A stretch of 64,000 bases of DNA, taken from positions 79,950-143,949 of the forward strand of contig NZ_JAHLLW010000008.1 in assembly GCF_019426345.1 (NCBI RefSeq), given 5' to 3'. Positions 36,362-47,819 of this stretch are shown here, piece by piece. The position numbers were made by a program, and so were the translations under genes. The notes under the pieces are model-generated. The model was not told the origin of the DNA. It was given only the letters and a program-made list of their open reading frames with translations, and did not search any database. Position 1 is the stretch's first letter. Each line of letters opens with the position of its first letter. This DNA is from Marinomonas lutimaris (lineage in GTDB: Bacteria > Pseudomonadota > Gammaproteobacteria > Pseudomonadales > Marinomonadaceae).

Positions 36362-37462
36362 ATGACACCCATTACACGTTACAAGCAAGATTTAACAAGA
36401 GCAGACTTTAATTATGATCCCGCTCAGGAAGAAGCAGTGGAAGCGCTGCAGGATTTATTTGACCGCTTAATTGCAAATCAGACTGATAAATCTTCCAGTG
36501 GTTTTTTGGGGCGCTTTCTGAAAAAGAAAGCTCCTTCTGTTGAGCAGGGCTTGTATTTCTGGGGTGGTGTAGGGCGAGGAAAGACCTATCTGATGGATAC
36601 CTTTTTCGACTGTTTGCCAACGGAAAGAAAAATGCGCCTGCATTTTCATCGTTTTATGCAGATGGTGCATCAAGAGCTTCGTAAGCTTCATGATGTGAAA
36701 AATCCGCTGGAGATAGTCGGGAAAGAAATTGCATCTAAAGCGCAGGTGTTATGTTTCGATGAATTTTTTGTAACGGACATAACGGATGCGATGATTTTGG
36801 CGGGGCTGCTTGAGGTGTTGTTTGAGAACGGTACGACTCTGGTGGCAACCTCTAACATAGAGCCTGATGGTTTATATAAAAATGGTTTGCAGCGTGCGCG
36901 TTTCTTGCCGGCAATCGATCTTGTGAAGAAGCACACTAAGGTGATGAATGTTGATGGTGGTGTAGATTATCGATTGCGTACTTTGAAGCAGGCTAAGCTT
37001 TATCACTTCCCATTGAGTGAGGAGGCAGATGAGGCGTTGAATGAGCGTTTCATGAGTCTAATCTCTGATGCTTCTCATATCGTTGAAGGTGGAGCTGCAG
37101 AAATTGAAGGTCGTAATATTCCTCTGCTACGAAGCTGTGAAGGACTTGCTTGGTTTGATATTAAGGCGTTATGTGATGGGCCGAGAAGTCAGGTTGATTA
37201 CATTGAGTTGGCGCGTTTATACAGCACAGTTATTATCTCGAATCTACCTCAAATGGATGCCTCGCGAGATGATCTAGCGAGGCGTTTTATTAACTTGGTT
37301 GATGAGTTTTATGATCGTCATGTTAAGGTGATTTTTTCTGCTGAGGTCGCTATTCCAGATATTTACACTGGTACGCGCTTGGCCTTTGAATATGATCGTA
37401 CGGTGAGTCGATTATTAGAGATGCAATCGGAAGAGTATTTGTCTTTAGAGCACCGTCCTTAG
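36362..37462 (+). CDS. zapE: Cell division protein ZapE (AFG1-like ATPase)
   Basis: 366 residues. An AAA+-type ATPase with Walker A GGVGRGKT (about 68-75), Walker B VLCFDEFFVTD (about 130-140) and a sensor at VATSNIEPDGLY. ZapE interacts with FtsZ at the constricting ring, mainly under stress. The gene order zapE-rplM-rpsI is widely conserved. Confidence 0.95.
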   Translation: MTPITRYKQDLTRADFNYDPAQEEAVEALQDLFDRLIANQTDKSSSGFLGRFLKKKAPSVEQGLYFWGGVGRGKTYLMDTFFDCLPTERKMRLHFHRFMQMVHQELRKLHDVKNPLEIVGKEIASKAQVLCFDEFFVTDITDAMILAGLLEVLFENGTTLVATSNIEPDGLYKNGLQRARFLPAIDLVKKHTKVMNVDGGVDYRLRTLKQAKLYHFPLSEEADEALNERFMSLISDASHIVEGGAAEIEGRNIPLLRSCEGLAWFDIKALCDGPRSQVDYIELARLYSTVIISNLPQMDASRDDLARRFINLVDEFYDRHVKVIFSAEVAIPDIYTGTRLAFEYDRTVSRLLEMQSEEYLSLEHRP

Positions 37463-37613
37463 GTGTATTTCGACTTTCATATTTAATTCTGTTGGTATAT
37501 ACTTCGCTCGCCTTTTTAAAGGTAAGTGTACGTTGATCGAATATTTATATTTGGCCAACCAATAATAATAGGTATAGCGTGTCATTGAGCACGCGTATTG
37601 AAAGGGTTTTTTG

Positions 37614-38042
37614 ATGAAAACTTTTACAGCTAAACCTGCTGAAGTTCGCCGCGACTGGTTCGTGGTTGATGCTGAAGGCAAAACTCTAGGCCGCTTGGCT
37701 ACCGAAATTGCTCGTCGTCTACGTGGCAAGCATAAAGCTGAATTCACTCCGCACGTTGATACTGGCGATTATATCGTTGTTGTTAATGCTGAGAAAATTC
37801 ACGTTACTGGTAACAAAGCAGCAGCTAAACAATACTACCGCCATACTGGTTATCCAGGCGGCTTGCGTTCTATGAATTTCGAGAAGTTGATTGATCACGC
37901 TCCTGAGCGCGTTCTTGAAATCGCCGTAAAAGGTATGTTGCCAAAAGGTCCATTGGGCCGTGCAATGCACAAGAAAATGAAAGTGTACGCTGGTACTGAG
38001 CATCCACATGCTGCTCAACAGCCTCAAGCCCTTAACATTTAA
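37614..38042 (+). CDS. rplM: 50S ribosomal protein L13
   Basis: 142 residues, the usual L13 length, starting [20 protein letters not shown] and carrying the signature [19 protein letters not shown]. It is an early-assembly large-subunit protein and in E. coli represses its own operon. The ATG at 37614 is used rather than the TTG three bases earlier. Followed by rpsI after 14 bp. Confidence 0.98.
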   Translation: MKTFTAKPAEVRRDWFVVDAEGKTLGRLATEIARRLRGKHKAEFTPHVDTGDYIVVVNAEKIHVTGNKAAAKQYYRHTGYPGGLRSMNFEKLIDHAPERVLEIAVKGMLPKGPLGRAMHKKMKVYAGTEHPHAAQQPQALNI

Positions 38043-38056
38043 TACGGAAGATCATT

Positions 38057-38449
38057 ATGTCAGCTACTCAATACTACGGTACAGGTCGTCGTAAAACGTC
38101 TACCGCTCGTGTGTTCCTTAAAGCGGGTTCTGGTAACCTAGTTATCAATAACCGTACTCTTTCTCAGTACTTCGGTCGTGAAACAGCTCAGATGGTTGTT
38201 CGTCAACCTCTTGAACTTGTTGGCGCTACTGAAAAATTTGACGTTTACATCACTGTTAAAGGTGGTGGTATCTCTGGTCAAGCTGGTGCGATCCGTCACG
38301 GTATCACACGCGCTTTGATGCAATACGATGAGACTCTACGTCGTACTCTACGTTCTGCAGGATTCGTTACACGCGACTCTCGTGAAGTTGAACGTAAGAA
38401 AGTTGGTCTACGCAAAGCACGTCGTCGTCCTCAGTTCTCTAAGCGTTAA
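38057..38449 (+). CDS. rpsI: 30S ribosomal protein S9
   Basis: 130 residues, with the conserved [17 protein letters not shown] start, the [19 protein letters not shown] core, and the basic tail ending in [11 protein letters not shown] that reaches the P-site tRNA. AAGATC before the ATG is a modest ribosome site. Followed by a strong terminator. Confidence 0.98.
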   Translation: MSATQYYGTGRRKTSTARVFLKAGSGNLVINNRTLSQYFGRETAQMVVRQPLELVGATEKFDVYITVKGGGISGQAGAIRHGITRALMQYDETLRRTLRSAGFVTRDSREVERKKVGLRKARRRPQFSKR

Positions 38450-38471
38450 TTTTCGCTTTGGAATTATTATT

Positions 38472-38505
38472 AAAACGCTTGGTGTTTTCGCCAAGCGTTT
38501 TTTTT
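38472..38505 (+). terminator. Terminator of rplM-rpsI
   Basis: An 11-bp perfect stem AAAACGCTTGG/CCAAGCGTTTT with an 8-nt loop and a long T-run. Confidence 0.9.
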
Positions 38506-38848
38506 GCTTGAAATAAAGTTGGTTACAGAATTCTTGCAACAAAATGTTTTTTCTAAGAAAAATTGTTTGAAAATAATGCTAGAATAGCCGAGCTTTAAAG
38601 TTCATGGTTTCGCAAGTGTGTTTTTTTGTTTGCTGCGTATTGCCTGCCATCTAGGTTTGAGATATCTCTCTGCTTAGAGTCGAGTGCTAAGTTAAAGCCT
38701 TGTTTTATAAAAGGTATGCAAGCGAGCATTCCATGAAAGATTTTCTGTGTTGACGATATCGTGTAATATTTTTGTTACTTCGTCACCATATTATAGTTTG
38801 TCCCCTCCTTTGAAGGGGATGTAGATGTTTTCAATATAGGGGTTAGAC
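38506..38848. other. Intergenic region ahead of sspA, no gene seen
   Basis: 343 bp of AT-rich DNA without a credible ORF. In many gammaproteobacteria the cytochrome bc1 genes petABC lie exactly here; they are absent. A short hairpin (CCCCT/AGGGG, near 38804-38820) lies about 30 bp before the sspA start. The sspA promoter must be in this stretch, but I cannot place it confidently. Confidence 0.5.
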
Positions 38849-39481
38849 ATGGGTGTTATTGCAAAGCGCTCCTCAATGACGTTCTTCTCTGATGGAGAAG
38901 ATCATTACAGCCATCGAGTTCGTATTGTATTGGCTGAGAAAGCCGTCACAGTGGACATCATAGATGTAGACCCGTTTAACAAGCCAGACGAGTTGGCGGA
39001 TGTTAATCCATACAATGAGCTACCAGCTTTAGTTGATCGCGACTTGGTTCTTTATGAGCCAAATGTGATGATGGAATACTTGGATGAGCGTTTTCCACAT
39101 CCACCGTTGCTGCCTGTATATCCTGTTGCTCGTGCTGAAAGTCGTTTGTTTATGTACCGTATTCAGCGTGACTGGGCCAAGTTGGTTGATTTGATTCTTA
39201 CTAGTAAAGACAAAGAAGCTGTCGCTAAAGCTCAGAAAGAGTTACGTGAAGGTTTATTAAACGTTACTCCGATCTTTGAAGAAAAACCTTACTTCATGAG
39301 TGATGAGTTTACTATTGTAGATTGCTGCTTAGCTCCAATCTTGTGGCGTTTGCCTATACTTGGTGTAGAGATTCCAAAAGATCAAGCAAGAGCGTTATAC
39401 AAATATATGGATCTTGTCTTTGCTCGTGAGTCTTTCCAAGAAAGTCTTTCTGAGGCTGAACAAGAGATGCGTTTAGACTAA
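38849..39481 (+). CDS. sspA: Stringent starvation protein A
   Basis: 210 residues with a glutathione S-transferase fold. The thioredoxin-like N-domain is [24 protein letters not shown]...; [17 protein letters not shown] joins it to the helical C-domain. SspA binds RNA polymerase and changes promoter choice during starvation and acid stress. The segment FPHPPLLPV holds the Pro-His-Pro surface seen in SspA homologues. Followed by sspB after a terminator. Confidence 0.95.
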   Translation: MGVIAKRSSMTFFSDGEDHYSHRVRIVLAEKAVTVDIIDVDPFNKPDELADVNPYNELPALVDRDLVLYEPNVMMEYLDERFPHPPLLPVYPVARAESRLFMYRIQRDWAKLVDLILTSKDKEAVAKAQKELREGLLNVTPIFEEKPYFMSDEFTIVDCCLAPILWRLPILGVEIPKDQARALYKYMDLVFARESFQESLSEAEQEMRLD

Positions 39482-39512
39482 CTGAGGCTTTGTCTCGGTT
39501 TTGTTAAGTAGC

Positions 39513-39540
39513 AAAAGAGGAGCTTATGGCTCCTTTTTTT
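39513..39540 (+). terminator. Terminator between sspA and sspB
   Basis: GGAGC-TTATG-GCTCC stem with A-run before and seven T after. It may be partly read through, since sspA and sspB usually share a transcript. Confidence 0.75.
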
Positions 39541-39569
39541 TACGAAATATTTATTAGGTAGGGGATAAA

Positions 39570-39947
39570 ATGTTACCGAAAAGATCTTATTTATTAAATG
39601 CCGCTTATTCTTGGGTTGCTGATAACGATATGACGCCTTATTTGCTGGTAGACGCTCAGCAAAAAGATGTCGTGGTGCCTACCGAGTTTGTTAAAGATGG
39701 TCAAATAGTTTTAAACATTGGTATGTCTGCTGTTCGCCATTTGATTATGGATAAAGAGGCGGTTTCGTTTGAGGCGCGTTTTAGTGGAAAACCTATGCAG
39801 GTTTATGTGCCAATGCGAGCGGCGCTGGCTTTGTACGCGAAAGAAAATGGTGATGGATTTGTTTTTCCAGATGAAGAGTTCTTTGATGAGCCAACTCCAA
39901 CACCGCCAGAACCTAAAAAAGGTTTTCAGCTGAAAGTTGTGAAATAA
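39570..39947 (+). CDS. sspB: ClpXP protease specificity adaptor SspB
   Basis: 125 residues. The substrate-binding domain (about 1-105) contains the conserved YLLVDAQ and VLNIGMSAVRHL segments; a flexible Pro-rich linker (DEPTPTPPEP) leads to the C-terminal ClpX-binding motif GFQLKVVK. SspB tethers ssrA-tagged proteins to ClpXP. Confidence 0.95.
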   Translation: MLPKRSYLLNAAYSWVADNDMTPYLLVDAQQKDVVVPTEFVKDGQIVLNIGMSAVRHLIMDKEAVSFEARFSGKPMQVYVPMRAALALYAKENGDGFVFPDEEFFDEPTPTPPEPKKGFQLKVVK

Positions 39948-39969
39948 AGAATATCGTTATATTTTTCTA

Positions 39970-40002
39970 AAAAAAGAGCCACTTCAAAATGGCTCTTTTT
40001 TT
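39970..40002. terminator. Bidirectional terminator between sspB and diaA
   Basis: AAAAAGAGCCA/TGGCTCTTTTTTT stem with an 8-nt loop; A-run and T-run on the two sides serve the convergent genes. Confidence 0.88.
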
Positions 40003-40029
40003 GTCTCAAATATTTTTAATTTAATCTGC

Positions 40030-40623
40030 TTAGTCTTCGTAGCCAAATAGTTGGCGCTCAAGTAGGTCAACTAGAATGTGAATGACGCTAAGTTGGCACT
40101 CATGAACTCTTGCTGTTCCAAGAAGGTTGATCTTTATCTCTGTATCATCCTGAGAGGTGAGTGACGAGACGTTTTTAGCTTCTGGGCTAGTGAGCGCAAC
40201 TATACTCATTTTGCGTTCATGGGCGGCTTGAATGGCTTGTATTATTGGCGAGGTGTTGCCTCGGTTGGCAATGACAAACAAAATGTCGCCTTGGTTACCT
40301 AACGCGGTAATTTGCTTCGAAAAAACATCGTGGTAGCTATCGTTGTGAGTGATGGCTAAAAGAGCTGAGCCTTCACCGCTCAGGTTTATTGCGGGTAAGC
40401 CTGGGCGTTCTCTATCCATTCTGTCCAACAGGAGTGTGCTGAAATACTGTGATAGGTGAGAGCCGGTACTGTTGCCGATGCAGATAACTTTCCCACCAGA
40501 AGCAATGCTTGAAAAAATCACTTTTGCAGCATGTTCAATATAAGGCGGTAAACTTTCCAGAGCTTGTTGTTGTGCTTCAAAACTCTGGGCAAATTGTGTG
40601 TAGATTGCTTCTTGAAAATCCAT
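40030..40623 (-). CDS. diaA: DnaA initiator-associating protein DiaA (SIS domain)
   Basis: 197 residues with a single SIS (sugar isomerase) fold like GmhA: GGKVICIGNSTGSHLSQYFSTLLL and ILFVIANRGNTSPIIQAI are the sugar-phosphate-binding segments. The genomic place (lpoA-yraN-diaA) identifies it as DiaA, which binds DnaA tetramerically and times replication start, rather than the heptose isomerase GmhA. The catalytic residues of GmhA cannot be confirmed by eye. Starts 5 bp after the yraN stop. Confidence 0.88.
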   Translation of the reverse strand: MDFQEAIYTQFAQSFEAQQQALESLPPYIEHAAKVIFSSIASGGKVICIGNSTGSHLSQYFSTLLLDRMDRERPGLPAINLSGEGSALLAITHNDSYHDVFSKQITALGNQGDILFVIANRGNTSPIIQAIQAAHERKMSIVALTSPEAKNVSSLTSQDDTEIKINLLGTARVHECQLSVIHILVDLLERQLFGYED

Positions 40624-40628
40624 AGTGA

Positions 40629-41012
40629 TTAAAATACTGCTTTAAGCCAAGTTAAATGTTGTGTGTCTATTTTTTCGTCAAATAGTATCGCATCGAAGCG
40701 ACTTGCATTGTTTACTTTATTATTCTTTTGTAGCCATAAAGCCGCGCTGTTGCGTACTTTCTTAAGCTTAGATTGCCCAAGGCTTTCAGCGGCACTTCCA
40801 TGGGCGCTGTTTGCTCGGAAGCGAACCTCTACAAAAACATAGGTGTTTTGATCTAAAAAAATTAAATCAATTTCCCCGATACGGCAGAAAAAGTTTCTTT
40901 CTACAAACCGAAGCCCTTGCTTTAGAAGAAAGGCTTCGGCTGCTTGTTCTGCTTTCTCTCCGTTATTTTTCGGTACTTTCCTTTTGTTCAAAAAACTGAT
41001 GGCTGGTCGCAT
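40629..41012 (-). CDS. yraN: YraN/UPF0102 family endonuclease-like protein
   Basis: 127 residues of the UPF0102 family, with a PD-(D/E)XK nuclease-like core: GEKAEQAAEAFL (first helix), RIGEIDLIFLD (metal-binding Glu and Asp) and YVFVEVRFR (Glu-x-Arg). The cellular role is unknown; partners near lpoA and diaA suggest envelope or chromosome work. The ATG at 41012 lies inside lpoA (50-nt overlap); an in-frame TTG at 40991 is an alternative. Confidence 0.88.
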   Translation of the reverse strand: MRPAISFLNKRKVPKNNGEKAEQAAEAFLLKQGLRFVERNFFCRIGEIDLIFLDQNTYVFVEVRFRANSAHGSAAESLGQSKLKKVRNSAALWLQKNNKVNNASRFDAILFDEKIDTQHLTWLKAVF

Positions 41013-42819
41013 ATACCAAATTTCCTTTTCGGTAAGTCATGATCTCTGGTCTTTTATGAAATATGCCATTTTCATCCATGGTGATAATGCCAGTATTTGC
41101 AGAAATTTTGGTGCTAGGAAGTAGGGTGAATAGTTGGTATTTGTTTGCTAGTAAATACGAATCAGCGCCTAGGGCTTGTAGTCTGCGCAAAATATTTGAG
41201 CTTTGATTTTTAGGTAAAGCATCTAGCGACGTGTTGTTTGGTGTAAGGGCAGGGACTTCAGTGAACAGTATGCGCTCAATGTCTTCAGGCTTGGTTGATC
41301 TTTCTGGTGCGCTATCGTTCAGCGTGCTGCTGGCCAGCATAGGTATCTTGTCGGCAAAATAGAAATCTAGCAGAGGTCTGATTTGTTTAGCATCATTAAG
41401 TTTGCCAATGTAATAGACATAATCTAGGTCTTCGCGAGATCTTGCAATGCTATCTACACTTGTACCTATCCATTTTTCAACGGATCTTTTACGGGCATAA
41501 CTTTCATTAATCAGTAGCAATTTCTGAATCGCATCCTGTCTGCCTTTTGGAGTGTTGGCATAAGACTGATTGGAAGTGATTGTGACATTTTCTTTCGCAG
41601 CTGCAGCGCGGAATTCATCGCTCTGTTTTAGTGCCCACGTGTCTTGCGTACTTAGGATTGCGGCTTTTGTTGCGCCTTCTTGTTTCGCGAAGGTGATTAG
41701 CTCATGTATCTCGTCTTCAGCACTTAAAGAGAAGTGGTAAAGATTTTTTGGATGTTGATTAACATCAAGCTGATTTAGCGCGATTACAGGGTAAGGAAGA
41801 TCTAAGTGGCTAACTTGAGCAACATTGTTTTTTTGCAATGGCCCAATAATAACATCCGGTTGCTGTTCATTGGCGGCGGCAATTGCTTCATTAATGCTTG
41901 GGTAATCGTCTATGTTGACGATACTAACTTGTGGTCTTGCTTCTTTCTGGTTGTAAAAAGAAGCAAAAAATCCATCTACAATAGCTTGAGATGCACGTTC
42001 TAATCTGCCGCTCATTGGTAGCATCAAGACAATTTTTTTCGGTGCCATCTGTTCAACGGATGACATGACTTTGAAGTCTTGTGGCGGTGAAATTGCAGCT
42101 GGGTGACTTGGGTTTTCAGCTTGCCAGTTTTTGAACATAGTTAATTGTTGTTCGATAGAAAGAGATTGGTCTCTTAATATATTACTGATAGTTAACCAGC
42201 CATTAAGTAAAGGCTTCTGCTGCTGATATAATTCATCAATTTCATTCTGTGTTAAATTCTGGATAGCCATCCATAGTTTTGCTTGATTACCTTCGCCTTC
42301 GTTAAGTGGAAGGTTATAAGTCAAATCCATTCGCAGATTCACGACTTCTAGCCAATTGCCGAAATACTCAAGAATAGACGCTTTTGTTTCTTTCCATCTA
42401 TTCTGGTTGTCTGGATGGTTTGCTGCTGGCAACTTGTTGGCTTGCTCCAAGTAGCTCAAAGCATCGGTAGAATTATCTAAGTTTGATGCTGCTAAAGCGG
42501 CGAGTAAGTAAGCTTCAAATTGAATAGAAGAAGAGGTAATCAGTACCTTGTTCTCTAGTACGTCAATAGTTTGTTGGAACTCGCTTTGCTCATAGAAGTT
42601 TTTTGCTGCGTTATAAGCATCGGCTAGCTCCTTTGAAACATCAGACGCTTTCTTTGGATGATAAATGCTAGGTGGCAGAGTTCTTTCCAATGCACCGTTA
42701 TTGTTGGCGTTCTGAAGTCTGTTTTGAGACTGATCCATATTTAAATTCATGGAATTACAGGCGCTTAGCAGAAAAGTGCAAAGAGTTAATGATATGATGC
42801 GGTAATTAATTAGGCTCAT
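40963..42819 (-). CDS. lpoA: Outer-membrane lipoprotein LpoA, activator of PBP1a
   Basis: 618 residues. A lipoprotein signal ends in the lipobox LSAC (Cys at about 21). The N-terminal part (about 50-250) has helical TPR-like repeats. The C-terminal part (about 270-600) is a periplasmic-binding-protein-like domain (KIVLMLPMSGRLERASQAIVDGFFASFY). LpoA reaches through the periplasm to activate the transpeptidase of PBP1a. The ATG at 42819 is preferred because the signal peptide starts there; an extension to 42861 is unlikely. Divergent from rsmI. Confidence 0.92.
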   Translation of the reverse strand: MSLINYRIISLTLCTFLLSACNSMNLNMDQSQNRLQNANNNGALERTLPPSIYHPKKASDVSKELADAYNAAKNFYEQSEFQQTIDVLENKVLITSSSIQFEAYLLAALAASNLDNSTDALSYLEQANKLPAANHPDNQNRWKETKASILEYFGNWLEVVNLRMDLTYNLPLNEGEGNQAKLWMAIQNLTQNEIDELYQQQKPLLNGWLTISNILRDQSLSIEQQLTMFKNWQAENPSHPAAISPPQDFKVMSSVEQMAPKKIVLMLPMSGRLERASQAIVDGFFASFYNQKEARPQVSIVNIDDYPSINEAIAAANEQQPDVIIGPLQKNNVAQVSHLDLPYPVIALNQLDVNQHPKNLYHFSLSAEDEIHELITFAKQEGATKAAILSTQDTWALKQSDEFRAAAAKENVTITSNQSYANTPKGRQDAIQKLLLINESYARKRSVEKWIGTSVDSIARSREDLDYVYYIGKLNDAKQIRPLLDFYFADKIPMLASSTLNDSAPERSTKPEDIERILFTEVPALTPNNTSLDALPKNQSSNILRRLQALGADSYLLANKYQLFTLLPSTKISANTGIITMDENGIFHKRPEIMTYRKGNLVYATSHQFFEQKESTEK

Positions 42820-42851
42820 AAGCTTATAAAATGACAAATAAAAGAGGCAAC

Positions 42852-43712
42852 ATGGTACCACATAGTTCTGATGATGCGAGAGGGTCGCTGTACATAGTTG
42901 CTACTCCAATTGGCAATCTAGACGATTTTAGTAAGAGAGCGGAGCAAACTTTACGTGATGTAGATTATATCGCTGCTGAAGACACTCGACACACTCGACG
43001 GTTACTCAATCATTTTGCGATTGAAGCGAAGCTATTTTCCATTCATGACCACAATGAGAAAGACAAAGCTGACTATGTAGCTAGCTTATTGGACGAAGGC
43101 AAAAATGTCGCCTTGGTATCTGATGCAGGAACCCCACTTATTTCCGATCCTGGTTATCATGTTGTCCATGCATTACGCGAAAAAGGTCATAAGGTTGTAC
43201 CAATTCCAGGTGCTTGTGCTTTGGTTGCAGCTTTGTGTGCTTCCGGCTTGCCAACGGATCAGTTCTTTTTTGCGGGTTTTGTGCCAGCCAAATCCAAAGG
43301 GCGTTGTGACTTATTTGAATCTTGGAAGAAGCAAGCTGGTACTGTGATTTTTTACGAATCCACTCACCGTGTTTATGACTCCATTGCTGATGTGCAAAAA
43401 GTCTACGGTGACGATGCTCAGCTTGTATTAGCTCGCGAAGTAACGAAAACCTTTGAAACTTTTTTATCTGGTACAGCAACTGAAATTCTTGCCAAGTTCG
43501 ATGCAGATGCTAACCAAATGCGCGGTGAGTTTGTTGTTATGCTGAGTTTTACGCAAGAAAGCGGTAACGAAGCTGAATTAGAAGCGAAGCGTATACTTAC
43601 GATTTTGTTGGAAGATTTACCGGTTAAACAAGCAGCCGCTATGGCAGCAAAATTAACAGGTGAGAAGAAAAACTACCTCTATAAAATGGCATTGGAAATG
43701 CAGGGCGAATAG
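42852..43712 (+). CDS. rsmI: 16S rRNA 2'-O-methyltransferase RsmI
   Basis: 286 residues of the tetrapyrrole-methylase-like fold: SLYIVATPIGNLDDFSKRA (start), EDTRHTRRLL, VSDAGTPLISDPGY and the SAM-binding PIPGACALVAAL. It methylates the ribose of C1402 in 16S rRNA. AGAGG lies 5 nt before ATG 42852; an earlier in-frame ATG at 42831 is less likely. The genes lpoA and rsmI are conserved divergent neighbours. Confidence 0.95.
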   Translation: MVPHSSDDARGSLYIVATPIGNLDDFSKRAEQTLRDVDYIAAEDTRHTRRLLNHFAIEAKLFSIHDHNEKDKADYVASLLDEGKNVALVSDAGTPLISDPGYHVVHALREKGHKVVPIPGACALVAALCASGLPTDQFFFAGFVPAKSKGRCDLFESWKKQAGTVIFYESTHRVYDSIADVQKVYGDDAQLVLAREVTKTFETFLSGTATEILAKFDADANQMRGEFVVMLSFTQESGNEAELEAKRILTILLEDLPVKQAAAMAAKLTGEKKNYLYKMALEMQGE

Positions 43713-43794
43713 ATTTTCGCCTCTTGCCTTTGGTAAACATCCATAGAAAAGGTGGGTGTTTACATTCCGATAAGACTGAGTATACTCAGCTCTA

Positions 43795-43882
43795 CTTGTC
43801 GGAGTGCCATTTGGCTGAGATCGCATAATTAAGTGCGGGATCCGCAGAACCTGATCGGGCTAATACCCGCGTAGGAAACAAG
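43795..43882 (+). promoter_or_regulatory. TPP riboswitch (thi-box)
   Basis: A classic THI element: the P1 stem CTTGT/ACAAG closes it; CGGAGTGCC and GGCTGAGATCGCA (pyrimidine-sensor arm) and GGGATCCGCAGAACCTGATCGGGCTAATACCCGCGTAGG (pyrophosphate arm and 3' thi-box) are in order. It binds thiamine pyrophosphate and turns off thiC expression. A further long hairpin (CTGCATCGA/TCGATGCAG, 43903-43943) and the stretch to the thiC ribosome site may form the expression platform. Confidence 0.95.
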
Positions 43883-44024
43883 AAAGTCTCCATTTTTCTT
43901 TTCTGCATCGAATGAACTCCTGATTTTTATGGAATCGATGCAGTCATATCATCTAAAGCATCCTTTCTAATAAAATTCAGGGTTCACGTTTTGCAATTAA
44001 CGCCAGTAGTGCGTTTGCCTGTGA

Positions 44025-46091
<2,067 letters not shown>

Positions 46092-46106
46092 GTAAAAGGA
46101 GGATTT

Positions 46107-47624
46107 ATGATTATAAAGCCTCCTGTTGTCTGGTGCGTGGGTGGATCGGATTCTTCTGCCCACGCTGGACTTCAAGCGGATTTGCGCACAGGGCAAGATT
46201 TAAACTGCCACGTACAAACCATTGTTACTTGCATCACGGCGCAAAACTCGAAAGAAGTACGCTTAGTCGAACCTGTATCTTTGGGCATGTTTAATGAGCA
46301 ATGGCAAACCTTGCTCGATGACGTGCCGCCAGATGCTATTAAAGTGAGTTTGCTTCCTTCTATCGAGATAGTGAAAGCGTGCTCGATTTGGTTAAAGCGT
46401 ATCAAAACGAACGCACCCAATGTGATGGTCGTCTTTGACCCTGTTATGGCAGCGAGCAGCGAATCTGGAAATCAATTGCAGCAGACCGATGCGGGTGCGA
46501 GTTTGCTGGATTATATCTTGCCGTACGTAGATGTGATTACACCAAATCTAATGGAGTTTGCGTCTTTGACAGGCTTGTCAGCTGAGCTTGCCATTGAGGA
46601 ATTACGGGCGCAAATGGCGCCGTACTTTGGTGCTTCTGATAGCCGTTGGTTGCTTAAAGGCGGCCATTGCAGTCATTTAGAAGGGGTAACGGACTGGTTG
46701 CTAGATAGTGATTCTATCGTTGGTTTCGCATATGAAAGACTTTCTGCCCACAATACGCGTGGCACAGGTTGTACCTTGTCGACGGCGCTCGCCAGCTTTA
46801 TTGCTCATGGCTACGATCTTTTAGATGCTACAACCATGGCGAAAGCCTACATCACGGGCGCATTAAAAAGCGGTGTGCAAATTGGTGAAGGGGCAGGGCC
46901 ATTGGGTCGACCTGGCTGGCCGTTACAGATTGAAAACCTGCCGACAATTGTTACGCCGAACGAACTAAAAATACCGATGAACCAGCCTTTCGCCAAGATG
47001 AATCTTGATAAAATGGGCTTGTACCCTGTGGTTGATTCGGTTGCTTGGTTAGAATTAGTCCTAAAGCAAGGCGTGAAACTCGCCCAGCTGCGAATCAAAG
47101 ACCCTGACGATTCAGATCTAGAAAGCAAAATCCAACAGGCGATTGTCTTAGGAAAAGAATACGACGCTCAAGTCTTTATCAATGACTATTGGCAGCAGGC
47201 CATCGTTTTTGGTGCTTATGGTGTTCATCTCGGTCAAGAAGATTTAGATGTGGCGGATTTAGCGCAAATCCAAGCGGCTGGCTTGCGACTTGGCATCAGT
47301 ACCCATGGTTACTATGAAATTGCTCGGGCTCAATCAATTCAACCCAGCTATATCGCTTTGGGTCATATTTTCCCAACACAGACGAAAGACATGCCATCTC
47401 AACCGCAAGGTTTAACGCGTCTCGCTCATTATGCCACGCTATTAAAAGGTACCTTTCCCACTGTGGCGATTGGCGGCATCAATGCGGAACGCTTGCCTGC
47501 TGTTGCTCAAACGGGGGTTAATAGTGTTGCTTTGGTGACAGCTATTACTAAAGCGGTTGAACCTGAAGAAACAACTCGATCACTTATTCGTTTGCTTAAA
47601 GGAAATATAGGGGGCAGGCAATGA
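46107..47624 (+). CDS. thiDE: ThiD-ThiE fusion: HMP-P kinase and thiamine-phosphate synthase
   Basis: 505 residues with two domains. Residues 1-265 are a ThiD ribokinase-fold kinase (GGSDSSAHAGLQADLRT; DPVMAASS; anion-hole motif NTRGTGCTLSTALASFI). Residues ~300-500 are a ThiE TIM-barrel (LRIKDPDDSD; FINDYWQQA; GVHLGQEDL; LGHIFPTQTKD; VAIGGIN). It phosphorylates HMP-P and couples HMP-PP to the thiazole phosphate. ThiD-ThiE fusions are known in several groups of bacteria. The stop overlaps thiS by ATGA. Confidence 0.95.
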   Translation: MIIKPPVVWCVGGSDSSAHAGLQADLRTGQDLNCHVQTIVTCITAQNSKEVRLVEPVSLGMFNEQWQTLLDDVPPDAIKVSLLPSIEIVKACSIWLKRIKTNAPNVMVVFDPVMAASSESGNQLQQTDAGASLLDYILPYVDVITPNLMEFASLTGLSAELAIEELRAQMAPYFGASDSRWLLKGGHCSHLEGVTDWLLDSDSIVGFAYERLSAHNTRGTGCTLSTALASFIAHGYDLLDATTMAKAYITGALKSGVQIGEGAGPLGRPGWPLQIENLPTIVTPNELKIPMNQPFAKMNLDKMGLYPVVDSVAWLELVLKQGVKLAQLRIKDPDDSDLESKIQQAIVLGKEYDAQVFINDYWQQAIVFGAYGVHLGQEDLDVADLAQIQAAGLRLGISTHGYYEIARAQSIQPSYIALGHIFPTQTKDMPSQPQGLTRLAHYATLLKGTFPTVAIGGINAERLPAVAQTGVNSVALVTAITKAVEPEETTRSLIRLLKGNIGGRQ

Positions 47625-47818
47625 AGATTGTGTTGAACGATGCGCCTTATGAATTTGCTGGAGAAACGCTTAAAGACTTGCTGACTCAGTTAGACAAAAG
47701 TGAGCAAGGCATCGCTATTGCAATTAATCAGCAAGTGGTGCCAAAGAGCTTGTGGCGTAGTACTGAGTTGAATGAGCTTAGTCAGGTGTTTATTTTTGAA
47801 TCTATTGCTGGGGGCTAG
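47621..47818 (+). CDS. thiS: Sulfur carrier protein ThiS
   Basis: A 65-residue ubiquitin-like protein ending in the required Gly-Gly (SIAGG). After adenylation and thiocarboxylation of this tail it gives sulfur to ThiG. The adenylating enzyme ThiF is not encoded in the operon. The ATG overlaps the thiDE stop. Confidence 0.95.
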   Translation: MKIVLNDAPYEFAGETLKDLLTQLDKSEQGIAIAINQQVVPKSLWRSTELNELSQVFIFESIAGG

Positions 47819-47819
47819 C

